64,000 nt of DNA, from assembly GCA_036703315.1 (NCBI GenBank), contig DATNPH010000037.1, positions 1-64,000 of the forward strand. The letters run 5' to 3'. This stretch comes from DATNPH01 sp036703315. GTDB lineage: Bacteria; Cyanobacteriota; Cyanobacteriia; Cyanobacteriales; Coleofasciculaceae. Positions 54,121 to 62,807 of this stretch are shown piece after piece. The notes under the pieces were generated by a model. That model did not search any database and had not been told where the DNA came from. It worked only from the letters and a program-made list of their open reading frames with translations. How positions within the stretch are numbered: the first letter of the stretch is position 1; every line of letters begins with the position of its first letter. The position numbers were made by a program, and so were the translations under genes.

Positions 54121-54786
54121 CTATGAGGCTTTACGACGAAATTCCACAGGTGTCAAGCGCATTGGTCGCTCTGGGTTCCAAATGCCGTATCCCATGATCC
54201 TCGCGTATTCTTGAGCACGGGCAAGGCGGGAATCATATTTTCTATTGGGCGCGTGCGGCGCAGCTAGCACATAACCCTCTTTTACCAGTTGCTCATTGAG
54301 TAATACACCATCGTGCCAAGCATAAGCTAACCAGCGACCAGAGCTATCTTTCTCTTGTACATCCGGCTCTAGGTAAACCGCATCTAAGACGAGTTGCTCA
54401 CCTGGCGCTTTACTGAGTATTTGCTCTAAGCGATGTTTAGCTGCCTCGCCCCAAGGCTGCTGCTTCAGGTCGGGTGCTTCAATGCCAATCAAACGTGCCC
54501 GCTCAATCAAACCTGATCGCTGCGTTGGGTTCAACACCTCCAGCGTTTGTCCACTAACTACCCGTTGTACTGGAACAGTTATGCCACTAGGGCTAGGAGT
54601 GGATTGGCAGCTCGCCAGCAACAGAAGACAGGAGCAGAAAATGCACAATTGCCAAATAGGAGAGGGTGAGGGAGTGCCAGGGTAAGGGGATGACTGAGTT
54701 GCTGACTTACCCGATGATTGATACAAAACTTCTCCTCCTCTGCCCTTGTATCCCTCTTCCCCTGTTTTCTTCTTCCTAATCTTCAT
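54121..54786 (-). CDS. SNase-like nuclease, probable lipoprotein
   Basis: A 221-residue protein. A basic, low-complexity head (about 1-45) is followed by a hydrophobic segment and lipobox (LLLLASCQS, Cys about 60), then the staphylococcal nuclease OB-fold: VQRVVSGQTLEVLNP, IERARLIGIEAPD, WLAYAWHDGVLLNEQLVKEG, YDSRLARAQEYARIMGYGIW. The equivalent of catalytic Arg/Glu is only partly visible, so activity is uncertain. Its ATG lies inside the end of the ferredoxin gene (11 bases shared, ATGAAGATTAG), so translation is coupled. The start is less sure because the head is long. Confidence 0.8.
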   Translation of the reverse strand: MKIRKKKTGEEGYKGRGGEVLYQSSGKSATQSSPYPGTPSPSPIWQLCIFCSCLLLLASCQSTPSPSGITVPVQRVVSGQTLEVLNPTQRSGLIERARLIGIEAPDLKQQPWGEAAKHRLEQILSKAPGEQLVLDAVYLEPDVQEKDSSGRWLAYAWHDGVLLNEQLVKEGYVLAAPHAPNRKYDSRLARAQEYARIMGYGIWNPERPMRLTPVEFRRKAS

Positions 54787-55144
54787 CCAGTGGCAGCCCA
54801 AACTGCACCTTTCCTTTGGCAAAATAGCGACCGAACTGAAGTTCGTAGACTTCATCTTCATCCTGCGTCTCTACTTCTAGGTCTGAGCAAGGATAACTGA
54901 CACATAACAGAGCGTAGCCCTTGTCTCGCAGCTTTTGAGAAAGTCCCACGGCTTCTGGCTGGTAAATTTTACCACTGAGAACGCGCACCGCACAGGTGGT
55001 GCAAGCCCCATTGCGACAAGAAAAAGGCAGTGTTACATTCTGATTTTCCACAGCTTGCAGAATGTATCGGTCAGCTGGCACGTGTAAAGTATGCTGAGTA
55101 CCAGTTTGACGATTATGAATCCGAATTGAATAGTATTGAGTCAT
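54776..55144 (-). CDS. [2Fe-2S] ferredoxin with C-terminal extension (FdC2-like)
   Basis: A 122-residue ferredoxin: cluster ligands CRNGACTTC and a distal Cys in ALLCVSYP, followed by an extension (EVYELQFGRYFAKGKVQFG, then LPLDED) about 20 residues longer than petF. The QFGRYFA stretch resembles plant FdC2. Such ferredoxins are poor donors for FNR and probably have dedicated partners. It is upstream of, and overlaps, the SNase-like gene. The tRNA-Ser gene lies 73 bases upstream in the other direction. Confidence 0.9.
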   Translation of the reverse strand: MTQYYSIRIHNRQTGTQHTLHVPADRYILQAVENQNVTLPFSCRNGACTTCAVRVLSGKIYQPEAVGLSQKLRDKGYALLCVSYPCSDLEVETQDEDEVYELQFGRYFAKGKVQFGLPLDED

Positions 55145-55217
55145 GATTTAAGTGTATAATTATCAATCGGGCGCTGAATTTTATTAAATTAAAATTTACG
55201 CATTCACATAATCCCCT

Positions 55218-55304
55218 GGAGAGATGGCCGAGTGGTTGAAGGCGCAGCACTGGAAATGCTGTTTAGGGGTAACTTTAACGAGGGTTCGAATCCCTCTCTC
55301 TCCG
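55218..55304 (+). tRNA. tRNA-Ser (GGA)
   Basis: 87 bases fold as a class II tRNA: acceptor GGAGAGA/TCTCTCC, D-arm GGCCGAGTGGTTGAAGGC, anticodon loop CTGGAAA (anticodon GGA at 55252-55254), long variable arm (about 55264-55280), T-arm GGGTTCGAATCCC. Discriminator G. No CCA is encoded. Confidence 0.97.
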
Positions 55305-55522
55305 TCCCAAACCGATAACACCTACAGCCTTGACTCTAGTACAAACAGAGTGCTTCCGTAGAGTGTCTTTGACTATCAACTTTGACTTTTGACCAGAAAA
55401 TGACGGAGCGCAAGCCCCACTTGTAATCTTCGATTCAAGTGAGGTTAGATCGCGTTTGGGGTTGCAATCCCTATCTGAATTATCTGGGCGTCCCTGCGTC
55501 TGTTTCGTGAAGTACGTCAAAA

Positions 55523-55536
55523 GTATCAAACAATAC
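55523..55536 (+). promoter_or_regulatory. NtcA-binding site for glnB
   Basis: GTATCAAACAATAC is a perfect GTA-N8-TAC box, 83 bases before the glnB GTG. NtcA activates nitrogen-stress genes, including glnB, in cyanobacteria. The surrounding 314-base gap (55305-55618) contains no gene. An ORF that covers the tRNA on the minus strand is not real. Confidence 0.8.
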
Positions 55537-55618
55537 AAAATTTTTTACCAATTATGCCGCTGCGTGTCATGCTGTTTTTACAAGTTCAAGTAGCAGCGTT
55601 TTTGAGGCGCTCCATCGC

Positions 55619-55957
55619 GTGAAAAAGGTAGAAGCAATTATCCGCTCTTTTAAACTAGACGAGCTGAAAACCGCCGTAGTCCAGGCGGGTGTTGTTGGCA
55701 TGACGGTTTCTGACGTCCGGGGGTATGGACGTCAGAAAGGTCACACTGAACGCTACCGTGGAACCGAGTACACTATTGAGTTCCTGCCAAAATTTAAAGT
55801 AGAGATTATCGTTGAGGACAACCAGGTTGACATGGTGGTAGAAAAAATTGTCGCCGCTGTTCGTACTGGTGATATTGGCGACGGCAAGATTTTCATAACT
55901 CCCGTATTTGAGGTATTTCGGATTCGGACAGGGGAAACAAATATAGAGGCTATATAG
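55619..55957 (+). CDS. glnB: P-II nitrogen regulatory protein, divergent
   Basis: A 112-residue P-II trimer subunit of standard length, GTG start. T-loop GRQKGHTERYRGTEYT: Tyr51 is kept, but position 49, Ser in most cyanobacterial P-II and the phosphorylation site, is Thr. Also Ser10 replaces the usual Pro. The B-loop TGDIGDGKIF and C-loop RIRTGE are intact, so ATP/ADP and 2-oxoglutarate binding is expected. It signals carbon/nitrogen balance to NAGK, PipX and others. It may be a second P-II paralogue. NtcA box upstream. Confidence 0.96.
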   Translation: MKKVEAIIRSFKLDELKTAVVQAGVVGMTVSDVRGYGRQKGHTERYRGTEYTIEFLPKFKVEIIVEDNQVDMVVEKIVAAVRTGDIGDGKIFITPVFEVFRIRTGETNIEAI

Positions 55958-56022
55958 ACTCCTATATAGGTTGATTCCCAAACAGAGGTCGAGTTTAAGT
56001 TAATGATACCGACTCATTTTAG

Positions 56023-56220
56023 TAAGGAAGGCAGAGGGCAGGAGGCACAAGGCACAAGGGAATTGTGATTCCTGCTGTGGGAGCCACGACGAAGGGAGTA
56101 AGGGTTAAAGCCCCACACCAAAATCTTCAATTTGCTGTCTTGCCATCAGTGTAGGTTTGAAGCCTACACTGCAAGAGCAGTCCTTCTGCCCTCTGCCCTC
56201 TGCATAAGAGCCTTCTTCAC
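56023..56220. repeat. Long inverted-repeat family, copy B
   Basis: 198 bp almost the same as copy A (34252-34447): GGCAGAGGGCAGGAGGC, AAGGGAATTGTGATTCCTGC, AAAATCTTCAATTTG, GTAGGTTTGAAGCCTACAC, GCCCTCTGCATAAGAGCCTT. Its last bases (CTTCAC) supply the TGA stop of the DUF4385 gene at 56217-56219. Confidence 0.85.
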
Positions 56221-56711
56221 TCTTGCTCGTACCTCTGTTTATGCTGTTTTAAAAGCTGTAGATATTTTTCATTCGTCTTGGCTTGCATCCATTTTTCTTT
56301 AAAGATTGCCGCTGATTCAGCTTTCACTGGATCTACTTCATTGGGTAAAGTATTTTTTCTAGCCTCAACCTGAGCTTCCTTAGAGCTTGCTTTTTGAGGA
56401 TTTTGCTGGTACTTTCTACCGCTTTTATGATTAGCGTAGCGGCGCGATCGCGTATAACCCATTTGCAAAAACTTCCGAGCCATATCTGCACCAACAAAAT
56501 CATCTTGCTCAAGGTAAGTAAGAAACATCTCGTAGATTTTCTCGCTAGACTCTTTAGCAATATCCGGAGTTTTGAAGCGCCAGTAGGGTAAGATTTCGCC
56601 TTTGTAGGGTTCTACCAAAAGCACTCCTTGTTCACCTTTACCTACGCGATAAAGTTCAGGAGAAGCTCGAAAATCGATAGACTTAAAATCTAAAGAGTAA
56701 TCAAATGGCAT
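56217..56711 (-). CDS. DUF4385 protein
   Basis: A 164-residue soluble protein matching DUF4385: FDYSLDFKSIDFRASPELYR, GKGEQGVLLVEPYKGEILP, YWRFKTPDIAKESSEKIYE and DDFVGADMARKFLQMGYTR, then a basic C-terminus. Function is unknown. The stop codon lies in repeat copy B, so the repeat may have replaced the original end; the family domain itself is complete. It follows the ABC ATPase gene by 70 bases. Confidence 0.85.
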   Translation of the reverse strand: MPFDYSLDFKSIDFRASPELYRVGKGEQGVLLVEPYKGEILPYWRFKTPDIAKESSEKIYEMFLTYLEQDDFVGADMARKFLQMGYTRSRRYANHKSGRKYQQNPQKASSKEAQVEARKNTLPNEVDPVKAESAAIFKEKWMQAKTNEKYLQLLKQHKQRYEQE

Positions 56712-56781
56712 CGTTAATTTTTGTCAGTTAACTCAGAGCGCTTGAGTTTAAACTCTAGTTGTTTACGCCAATTAGCTGTAT

Positions 56782-57786
56782 TCACTGAAGATAGACTCCC
56801 ATCCTTGCCGAATCACGAATATGTTCAAGGGTAAGTTCACCGACAACATTCTCCCCATCCACTACAGTTAGTTGTGGGGCACCTGTCCGTAACAAGAGTG
56901 ATAAGGCGTGGCGTAAGTTATCATCTCGTGCGATAGCGAAGCGCTGCTGCGATAGCGAATCGGTAGCGATCGCATGTTCACTCCGATAATGGTGATTCTC
57001 AGACACAGCAGCCATTGCCATCTCAACACGCAGAAGACTCAGTTGACGCACCATATCATCAGCACCAACCAGGTTATGCACAAAGGGATTGGCTGGTCGC
57101 GTCAGGATATTAAATGGTGTATCAAACTGCACAATCTGACCGTTTTGCAGAATCATGATTTTGTCAGCAAGGCGCAGTGCTTCCTCAACATCGTGAGAAA
57201 CAAATAGAATGGTTTTCTTAAGTTGGCGCTGAAGACGCAAAATCTCATCCTGTAGAGTTTGGCGGGTAATCGCGTCAATTGCTCCAAAAGGCTCATCCAT
57301 CAACATTACCTTCGGGTCACCAGCCAAGGCACGCGCCAAACCAACTCGCTGCTGCTGACCCCCTGATAGCTGTGAGGGATAACGATTGCGATAGTCTTGA
57401 TGCGGTAGCTCAACTAGCGTTAGCAACTCATCAATTCGCTGCTGGTATTGTGTGCGTGACCAACCTAGAAGTTTTGGCACCACAGCAATATTCTCAGCAA
57501 CTGTCATATGCGGAAATAAGCCAGATTGCTGAATTACGTAGCCAATCTGCTGACGTAGCTTCGTAGCTTTTATCTGCCGGATATCCGTGCCGTCAAGGTA
57601 AATCGTACCTGAGGTTGGCTGGTACAAGCGATTGACCATCTTGAGAAGCGTTGTTTTCCCACAGCCGGATGGTCCTAAAATCACGACTAATTGACCCGCT
57701 TCAATCTCGCAGGTGCAGCCATTGACTGCCGGATGGGAAGCCCCCGGAAATTTTAGGAATACTTCCTCAAAGCGTATTGCGCTCAC
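56782..57786 (-). CDS. Glycine-betaine/choline-type ABC ATPase
   Basis: A 334-residue ATP-binding subunit: Walker A GPSGCGKTTLLK (about 38-49), signature YPSQLSGGQQQRVGLARAL, Walker B VMLMDEPFGAID, H-loop LFVSHDVEEAL, and a C-terminal regulatory region (about 250-334, CBS-like). Its family is OpuCA/ProV (quaternary amine uptake). GTG 57786 with GAGGA. It lies 20 bases after the binding-protein gene. No permease gene is present beside them. Confidence 0.9.
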   Translation of the reverse strand: MSAIRFEEVFLKFPGASHPAVNGCTCEIEAGQLVVILGPSGCGKTTLLKMVNRLYQPTSGTIYLDGTDIRQIKATKLRQQIGYVIQQSGLFPHMTVAENIAVVPKLLGWSRTQYQQRIDELLTLVELPHQDYRNRYPSQLSGGQQQRVGLARALAGDPKVMLMDEPFGAIDAITRQTLQDEILRLQRQLKKTILFVSHDVEEALRLADKIMILQNGQIVQFDTPFNILTRPANPFVHNLVGADDMVRQLSLLRVEMAMAAVSENHHYRSEHAIATDSLSQQRFAIARDDNLRHALSLLLRTGAPQLTVVDGENVVGELTLEHIRDSARMGVYLQ

Positions 57787-57806
57787 GGTTTTCCTCTAGC
57801 AACTGA

Positions 57807-58721
57807 TTAACTCTTTTTTAACAGTCCTTCTTTAGCCAGAAATTCTTTAGCGACTTCGGCAGGTTCGCGTTGTTTGCCACTCACTTCGTAGTTGAGGCGC
57901 TGCATTGTTTCGTTTGTCAGTTTAGGGGCAAGCGCGTTAAGAGCATCACGAATGCCTGGATTTTTATCCAGTACTTGTTGACGCACAACTGGGGCAACCT
58001 GATAAGGAGGGAATAATTTTTTGTCATCTTCAAGTACGACTAGCTTAAAGGCACTAATTTCACCATCAGTACCAAACCCAACAGCAACATCAGCTTGACC
58101 AGTAGTCAATGTTTTATACCTCAAGCCTGCATCAGCGGGAATAAATTTTTTGAGCTTGAAGTCACCATAGTTTTTTTTCAAGCCTGGTAACCCATCCTCG
58201 CGAGCCTCGAATTCGGGTAGTCCAATCATTGTCAGTTTGTTAGCTTGGCGCTTCATGTCGGAGATTGTCTTGATGCTGTATTTTTGGGAGCCTTCCTGAG
58301 TCATCACCAATGCTTGATTGTTGTTCATTGGGGCAGGCTCAAGCCAGATTAAGTTAAATTTTTCCTTATAACCTTTTGACACTACGTCAAACACCTGCTT
58401 CTGGTCACTATTGGCAGGTTGCTTCAGTACGGTTAATAAAGCTGTGCCCGTGTATTCTGGGTATAAATCAATCTGACCATTTTGAAGACTGGCTTGGGCA
58501 ACGGGAGTTCCGCCTAGGTTGAGCTTCCGTTCTACTTTGAACCCGTTATCTTGTAGAACCAGGGCATACATTTCTCCCAAAATAAATTGCTCGGTGAAAT
58601 CTTTCGATCCGACCTTAATGGCTCCACCAGCACCACTGCTCCCATTATTGCAAGCGATCGCGAACAACATTGTTAGTAACGCCAGCATTAATGGCACAAA
58701 CAGACGGCGAACCGAATTCAT
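57807..58721 (-). CDS. Betaine-type substrate-binding lipoprotein
   Basis: A 304-residue OpuAC/OsmF-family protein with a lipoprotein signal (LALLTMLFAIAC, Cys at about 24). The mature part starts IKVGSKDFTEQFILGEMYAL and contains NGQIDLYPEYTGTAL. It binds a quaternary amine (betaine, choline, or related) outside the membrane and feeds it to the transporter. First gene of a two-gene operon with the ATPase. Probably osmotically regulated; no operator is identified. Confidence 0.9.
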   Translation of the reverse strand: MNSVRRLFVPLMLALLTMLFAIACNNGSSGAGGAIKVGSKDFTEQFILGEMYALVLQDNGFKVERKLNLGGTPVAQASLQNGQIDLYPEYTGTALLTVLKQPANSDQKQVFDVVSKGYKEKFNLIWLEPAPMNNNQALVMTQEGSQKYSIKTISDMKRQANKLTMIGLPEFEAREDGLPGLKKNYGDFKLKKFIPADAGLRYKTLTTGQADVAVGFGTDGEISAFKLVVLEDDKKLFPPYQVAPVVRQQVLDKNPGIRDALNALAPKLTNETMQRLNYEVSGKQREPAEVAKEFLAKEGLLKKS

Positions 58722-58811
58722 AAGACAGTCCTTGACTCTTGTAGGAGACAGCTACCTTAAACTATAAATCAAGTATCTAGCTTATACCCTAGGCATGTCT
58801 AAGAGCCTTCA

Positions 58812-60395
58812 CTATTTTTTTAGCTTCCAAAGCCAAGGTTCACTCAGTTGGATTGGTTCTAGAGAGGAGTTATAGTCTTTTTCAATTCCAAATTTCAAAT
58901 TTTTGGAAGGGCTAAATATAAAAATGTCACTGAACCCCTGAGGAATCTTGGGTATATTAGGTTCAGATACTAACTGAAGTTGCACTTTTTTATCGAGAAG
59001 ATAGCTGAGAGATAGAAGTTCGCCACCATTACTTTCATAAAAAGTGCTAACTAAAAGTGGCCGCTCAGTTTGGTTAATCATCTTAGCGATTTGCACATTA
59101 ATATTACTAGGTGACTTATTCCACCAAACCTGCGAATTAGAACTAACGATACAGGATACAATTCCAGCTGAAATTAACAGAGTTGTTATAAATTGCCAAA
59201 ATTTCTGCTGAAAGAAATTAGGAGATACAATCTGATTACCAATAAGGTAAGCAACCATTAGTAAAATTCCCAAATAACAAGGAATTAGATACCGAGGTAC
59301 TGTTGACCGCATTCCTCCCACAATTAAATCAGGCAATATGAAGGTTAATGCCGGAACACCAATTAGAATTAATATAAATAATGAAACTTGTTTTGGAGCT
59401 TCACGACAGATAAAATAAACGGCATAACCCACCAACGTTAACAAGATTAAAACTGAAGGAATTGTATATATAGCGGGAGCTTTCGCATCTAAATTTATAT
59501 CGAAAAATACACGGCTAATATTGCCAGCCCAACTTTTGACTAAACGCAATAAGCTGACTTGAGTAGATGACCATGATGTCGAGCTACGTGCCTGTGATAA
59601 GCCATTAAGAATCACCCAAATCCAGGGTGCAAAAGCCAAAATACCTGCCAGAGTTGCCAACAGATATGCAGCAACTGTCTTACTCCATCGGAAGCGAGCA
59701 ATAGTTGCCACATAGATGAAATGCCCAATTGCTGTAAGTCCAACCAAGGGAAAACTATAAAGTCCAAAGGCTAAACTTACTGCATAAGTTCCCCAACTAA
59801 CCTTTGTTTGAAGGCGCATCGCTCGTAGCAGCAATGCACTCGACAACAAAATTGCTACCATCCACAGACTATATTCCCGTGCTTCCTGGGCAAAGACTAC
59901 GTGAACTGGGGAGACTGTCATGAGTGCGATCGCAACCCATCCTATCAGTGACGATCCAAATAATTCTAGGCATAGCCAATAGATACAGGGAAACACAAGT
60001 AAACTAATCAGTGCAGCAACACCTCTGCTCACCACCACTGGATTATTAAACCAATGCATCCCAAGCCGAACCATCATATAGTAAGTTGGCGGATGCTGAG
60101 GGTCTTTTGTTATCAAAACGTTCAGGGTATCCAGGAAGCTTTTCTTAGCAGTTGGATACTGATACTTGTGTAAATCTTCGACACCAATTACATCACCGTT
60201 GAACAGTTGCTGCTTCAAGTCTCCTTCTGCTGTGTAGCCAGCCACGGTTAATGAGGTTATCGTCTCATCGTGCCAGTAGACTTTTCGGTCAAGATTGACG
60301 AAGCGAAAATATATGCCTAGTGCTAACAGAACGATAACTAGAAACCGTAACCAAGTCGGAGGAAGTGCCCAGCGGTGCGTCAATTGGCTTTTCAT
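58812..60395 (-). CDS. GT39/ArnT-like membrane glycosyltransferase
   Basis: A 527-residue membrane protein with about ten membrane segments (first at about 16-32, WLRFLVIVLLALGIYF). The first loop has VYWHDETITSL, the acidic motif used by PMT/ArnT-type enzymes that take sugar from a lipid carrier. It presumably glycosylates a lipid or protein outside the membrane. Last gene in the four-gene minus-strand glycan cluster, three bases after the GT4 gene. Confidence 0.88.
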   Translation of the reverse strand: MKSQLTHRWALPPTWLRFLVIVLLALGIYFRFVNLDRKVYWHDETITSLTVAGYTAEGDLKQQLFNGDVIGVEDLHKYQYPTAKKSFLDTLNVLITKDPQHPPTYYMMVRLGMHWFNNPVVVSRGVAALISLLVFPCIYWLCLELFGSSLIGWVAIALMTVSPVHVVFAQEAREYSLWMVAILLSSALLLRAMRLQTKVSWGTYAVSLAFGLYSFPLVGLTAIGHFIYVATIARFRWSKTVAAYLLATLAGILAFAPWIWVILNGLSQARSSTSWSSTQVSLLRLVKSWAGNISRVFFDINLDAKAPAIYTIPSVLILLTLVGYAVYFICREAPKQVSLFILILIGVPALTFILPDLIVGGMRSTVPRYLIPCYLGILLMVAYLIGNQIVSPNFFQQKFWQFITTLLISAGIVSCIVSSNSQVWWNKSPSNINVQIAKMINQTERPLLVSTFYESNGGELLSLSYLLDKKVQLQLVSEPNIPKIPQGFSDIFIFSPSKNLKFGIEKDYNSSLEPIQLSEPWLWKLKK

Positions 60396-60398
60396 TGC

Positions 60399-61655
60399 TT
60401 ACATCGAGGATGATCGCAGATCGCTATAAAGACATTCGTAGCGACGGGCTTGTATTTCCAGGGTAAATTCTTGTTCAGCTTTCTGACGGGCGCGATCGCA
60501 CAATTTTTGATGCCGTTCTCGATCCTCAAGCACCCAGGCAATCCCTTGAGCTAAATCTTCAATTTGGTAAGGTTGAGCGAGGTAACCGTTTTGCTGATGA
60601 TCGACAATATCTTTTAATCCGGTTGCATTAAACGCCACGACTGGAGTGCCACAGGCGAGTGATTCAGACGCTGTCTGCCCGAAGGCTTCCTGCGTCGATG
60701 GTACTACCATGACATCAGCTGCTGCATAGATAAGGGCTAGGGCAATATCGTCATGCAATCGACCTACATAGTGAGATTTGAAACCAACATCAATTGGATT
60801 TTTCGGTTGAGAGGCACCAAAAACAACGAGTTCGATCTGCTCTTGCCATCCTGACTTACTCAGGCTTTGCAACGCTGGCTGAAGCAGATGAAATCCCTTG
60901 CGGCGATCGCTATTTACATACATTGCTCCGAACAACACAAGATACTTGTCTTGAGGCAAATTCATTAATTCTCGTGCTACCTGTCGAGCTATTGGTTTGT
61001 ACTTTTGAGTATCCAAACCATGAGGAATCACCTCTATACGCAGATTCTTAAAAAGAGAACTTGAATTAGCACACTTAGCTAACCATGAGCTAGGAGTGAC
61101 AATGGTTAGATTCAAATTTTTCCAGGCTTTTGCTTTGCGCTGCCATACCCAGCGCGATAAATCCCAGCTTTGCTGACTATCGAGTATGGGACACGCCCCA
61201 CAGGAATCAGTATAGCGATCGCACTCCTGACTATAGTGACATCCTCCTGTGAATGCCCACATATCATGAAGAGTCCAAACTAACGGTTGCTTAAACCTGG
61301 CAACTGTTTCTATTGGTAGGTATCCATGGCAGATCCAATGCAGATTAATCACATCTGGCTGAAGTTTAATAACTTTGGAGCCAATTCCACCCGGAAGCCA
61401 CTCCGGTGAAAAATCACTAGAATTGCGCTGACGATAGAACTGTAATGGCAAAGCATCTAATCGCTCAGTTACTTTCAACTTGGCGATTATTTTCCCGATA
61501 TTGGTTTGTGGGGAAAGCACAGCTTTATCATCACTATCATTGAATTGCACCAGCATCTGGGAGTCTACACCAAACTCCTGTAAACCCTGATGCAATCTTA
61601 GAGTTGCCCGACCAGCACCACCACCATCAGAATCGCTAAGGTGTAAAATTTTCAT
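60399..61655 (-). CDS. GT4 family glycosyltransferase
   Basis: A 418-residue cytoplasmic GT-B enzyme. The N-domain starts MKILHLSDSDGGGAGRATLRL (acceptor site; GGGxG). In the C-domain the EAFGQTASESLACGTPVVAF segment (about 330) holds the E-x7-E motif of retaining GT4s. The CHYSQECDRYTDSCGACP segment is typical of the wall/capsule group and may bind metal. Donor and acceptor are unknown. It is coupled to the membrane GT after it. Confidence 0.92.
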   Translation of the reverse strand: MKILHLSDSDGGGAGRATLRLHQGLQEFGVDSQMLVQFNDSDDKAVLSPQTNIGKIIAKLKVTERLDALPLQFYRQRNSSDFSPEWLPGGIGSKVIKLQPDVINLHWICHGYLPIETVARFKQPLVWTLHDMWAFTGGCHYSQECDRYTDSCGACPILDSQQSWDLSRWVWQRKAKAWKNLNLTIVTPSSWLAKCANSSSLFKNLRIEVIPHGLDTQKYKPIARQVARELMNLPQDKYLVLFGAMYVNSDRRKGFHLLQPALQSLSKSGWQEQIELVVFGASQPKNPIDVGFKSHYVGRLHDDIALALIYAAADVMVVPSTQEAFGQTASESLACGTPVVAFNATGLKDIVDHQQNGYLAQPYQIEDLAQGIAWVLEDRERHQKLCDRARQKAEQEFTLEIQARRYECLYSDLRSSSM

Positions 61656-61699
61656 CTAAAGACCTGACTGACGGCAACTACTTCTTTTCAAACATTCTT

Positions 61700-62605
61700 T
61701 TAAGGTTTTTTCAAAGTCTTTTTAACAAATTTAGCCATTTGCGCTAATTTTGGTTGCTGCCACACATACTGCCACAAATCCGTTTTTAATTTGGCTTTGA
61801 GTGAATAAATCTTCTGTGGCTCAGGAACCACTCGATACTTCATCCCTTCATACACCTCGTAATCTATATTACTGGGAGATGTCGCATAGCGACTCCCACT
61901 TTGGTACTGGCTAGGAAGATAATGCGCTGTTAGAGACTTCCTGGAATATCTAGAATCTTGTGTTTCTAAAGCTCCATGAATAGTTCTAGAATTCCAAAAG
62001 AGTACATCTCCTCTCTGTAAAGCTGGAGCGTAAATATCACTTTGATGAGAACCCACATACTCTTTTAGCTTTTGTACATAGGGAGCATTTGAAACTTTTT
62101 CCTCTGTCGTTAAGTCAAAGTCAACGCTATTAGATTGTGGCAAAACGTAGAAGCGACCAGCTTTTTCATGGATATCTTCTAACGCAAACCATCCAGCCAA
62201 CAAATGGCCACTTGGTATAGAGTCTAAATAGTACCAATCCTGATGAGCTGGTGTAGCTGTATTCATATCGAACAGCATGGTCTGCATAAGGTTATGCTCT
62301 TGACTTCCGGTGAGTTGAGTCAGTGCTTCCCTAACCTGCTGTAAACAAAAAATTTGTCTTGCTGCCTCACAAAAAGCTGGATAGTTTGGGTAATCATGGA
62401 TGTTTAGAAAAGATTCTTCACAATACCCGTGCTTAGAAACTTCGTTTCTTTCCCATCGATTGCTTGATTGTCTAAAAAAATAGTTATTTGAGGGCAATAT
62501 TTCCGAATTATATATTTCTAAAAGCTTATCTATCAAGCTATCTGGAAGCAATTTTTTAAATACGTAATATCCATTTTTATCATAAAAATCTTTAGGGCTA
62601 TTCAT
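61700..62605 (-). CDS. Phytanoyl-CoA dioxygenase (PhyH) family protein
   Basis: A 301-residue Fe(II)/2-oxoglutarate-type oxygenase. The iron triad is seen: His and Asp in TPAHQDWYYL (about 136-138) and the distal His in NSRTIHGALE (about 211), with Arg for 2-oxoglutarate in SRKSLTAHYLP. The family hydroxylates small molecules. Being placed among glycosyltransferases (44 bases before the GT4 gene), it may modify a sugar or a carrier lipid; this is inference. AT-rich. Confidence 0.88.
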   Translation of the reverse strand: MNSPKDFYDKNGYYVFKKLLPDSLIDKLLEIYNSEILPSNNYFFRQSSNRWERNEVSKHGYCEESFLNIHDYPNYPAFCEAARQIFCLQQVREALTQLTGSQEHNLMQTMLFDMNTATPAHQDWYYLDSIPSGHLLAGWFALEDIHEKAGRFYVLPQSNSVDFDLTTEEKVSNAPYVQKLKEYVGSHQSDIYAPALQRGDVLFWNSRTIHGALETQDSRYSRKSLTAHYLPSQYQSGSRYATSPSNIDYEVYEGMKYRVVPEPQKIYSLKAKLKTDLWQYVWQQPKLAQMAKFVKKTLKKP

Positions 62606-62807
62606 AAACTTTAATCTCCAAGCAACATCTCATTTTGATTACAAAGCGTCCTCATTTCAATCTTAATAGGGATTTTTATTTTCTTGAGCTAGTACGGCTA
62701 TCTCTAAACGTAATGCTAACAACCTTAAATAAATTTAGTTGACTATTGGCTTAATAAAGTTGTAGTGCCGTTTTAATAACTTTTTAAATCTATTAATACC
62801 CCCTGAA

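Noticed and set aside
55275..55538. 87-codon ORF on the minus strand
   Set aside because: It runs through the tRNA-Ser 3' end and the glnB promoter.
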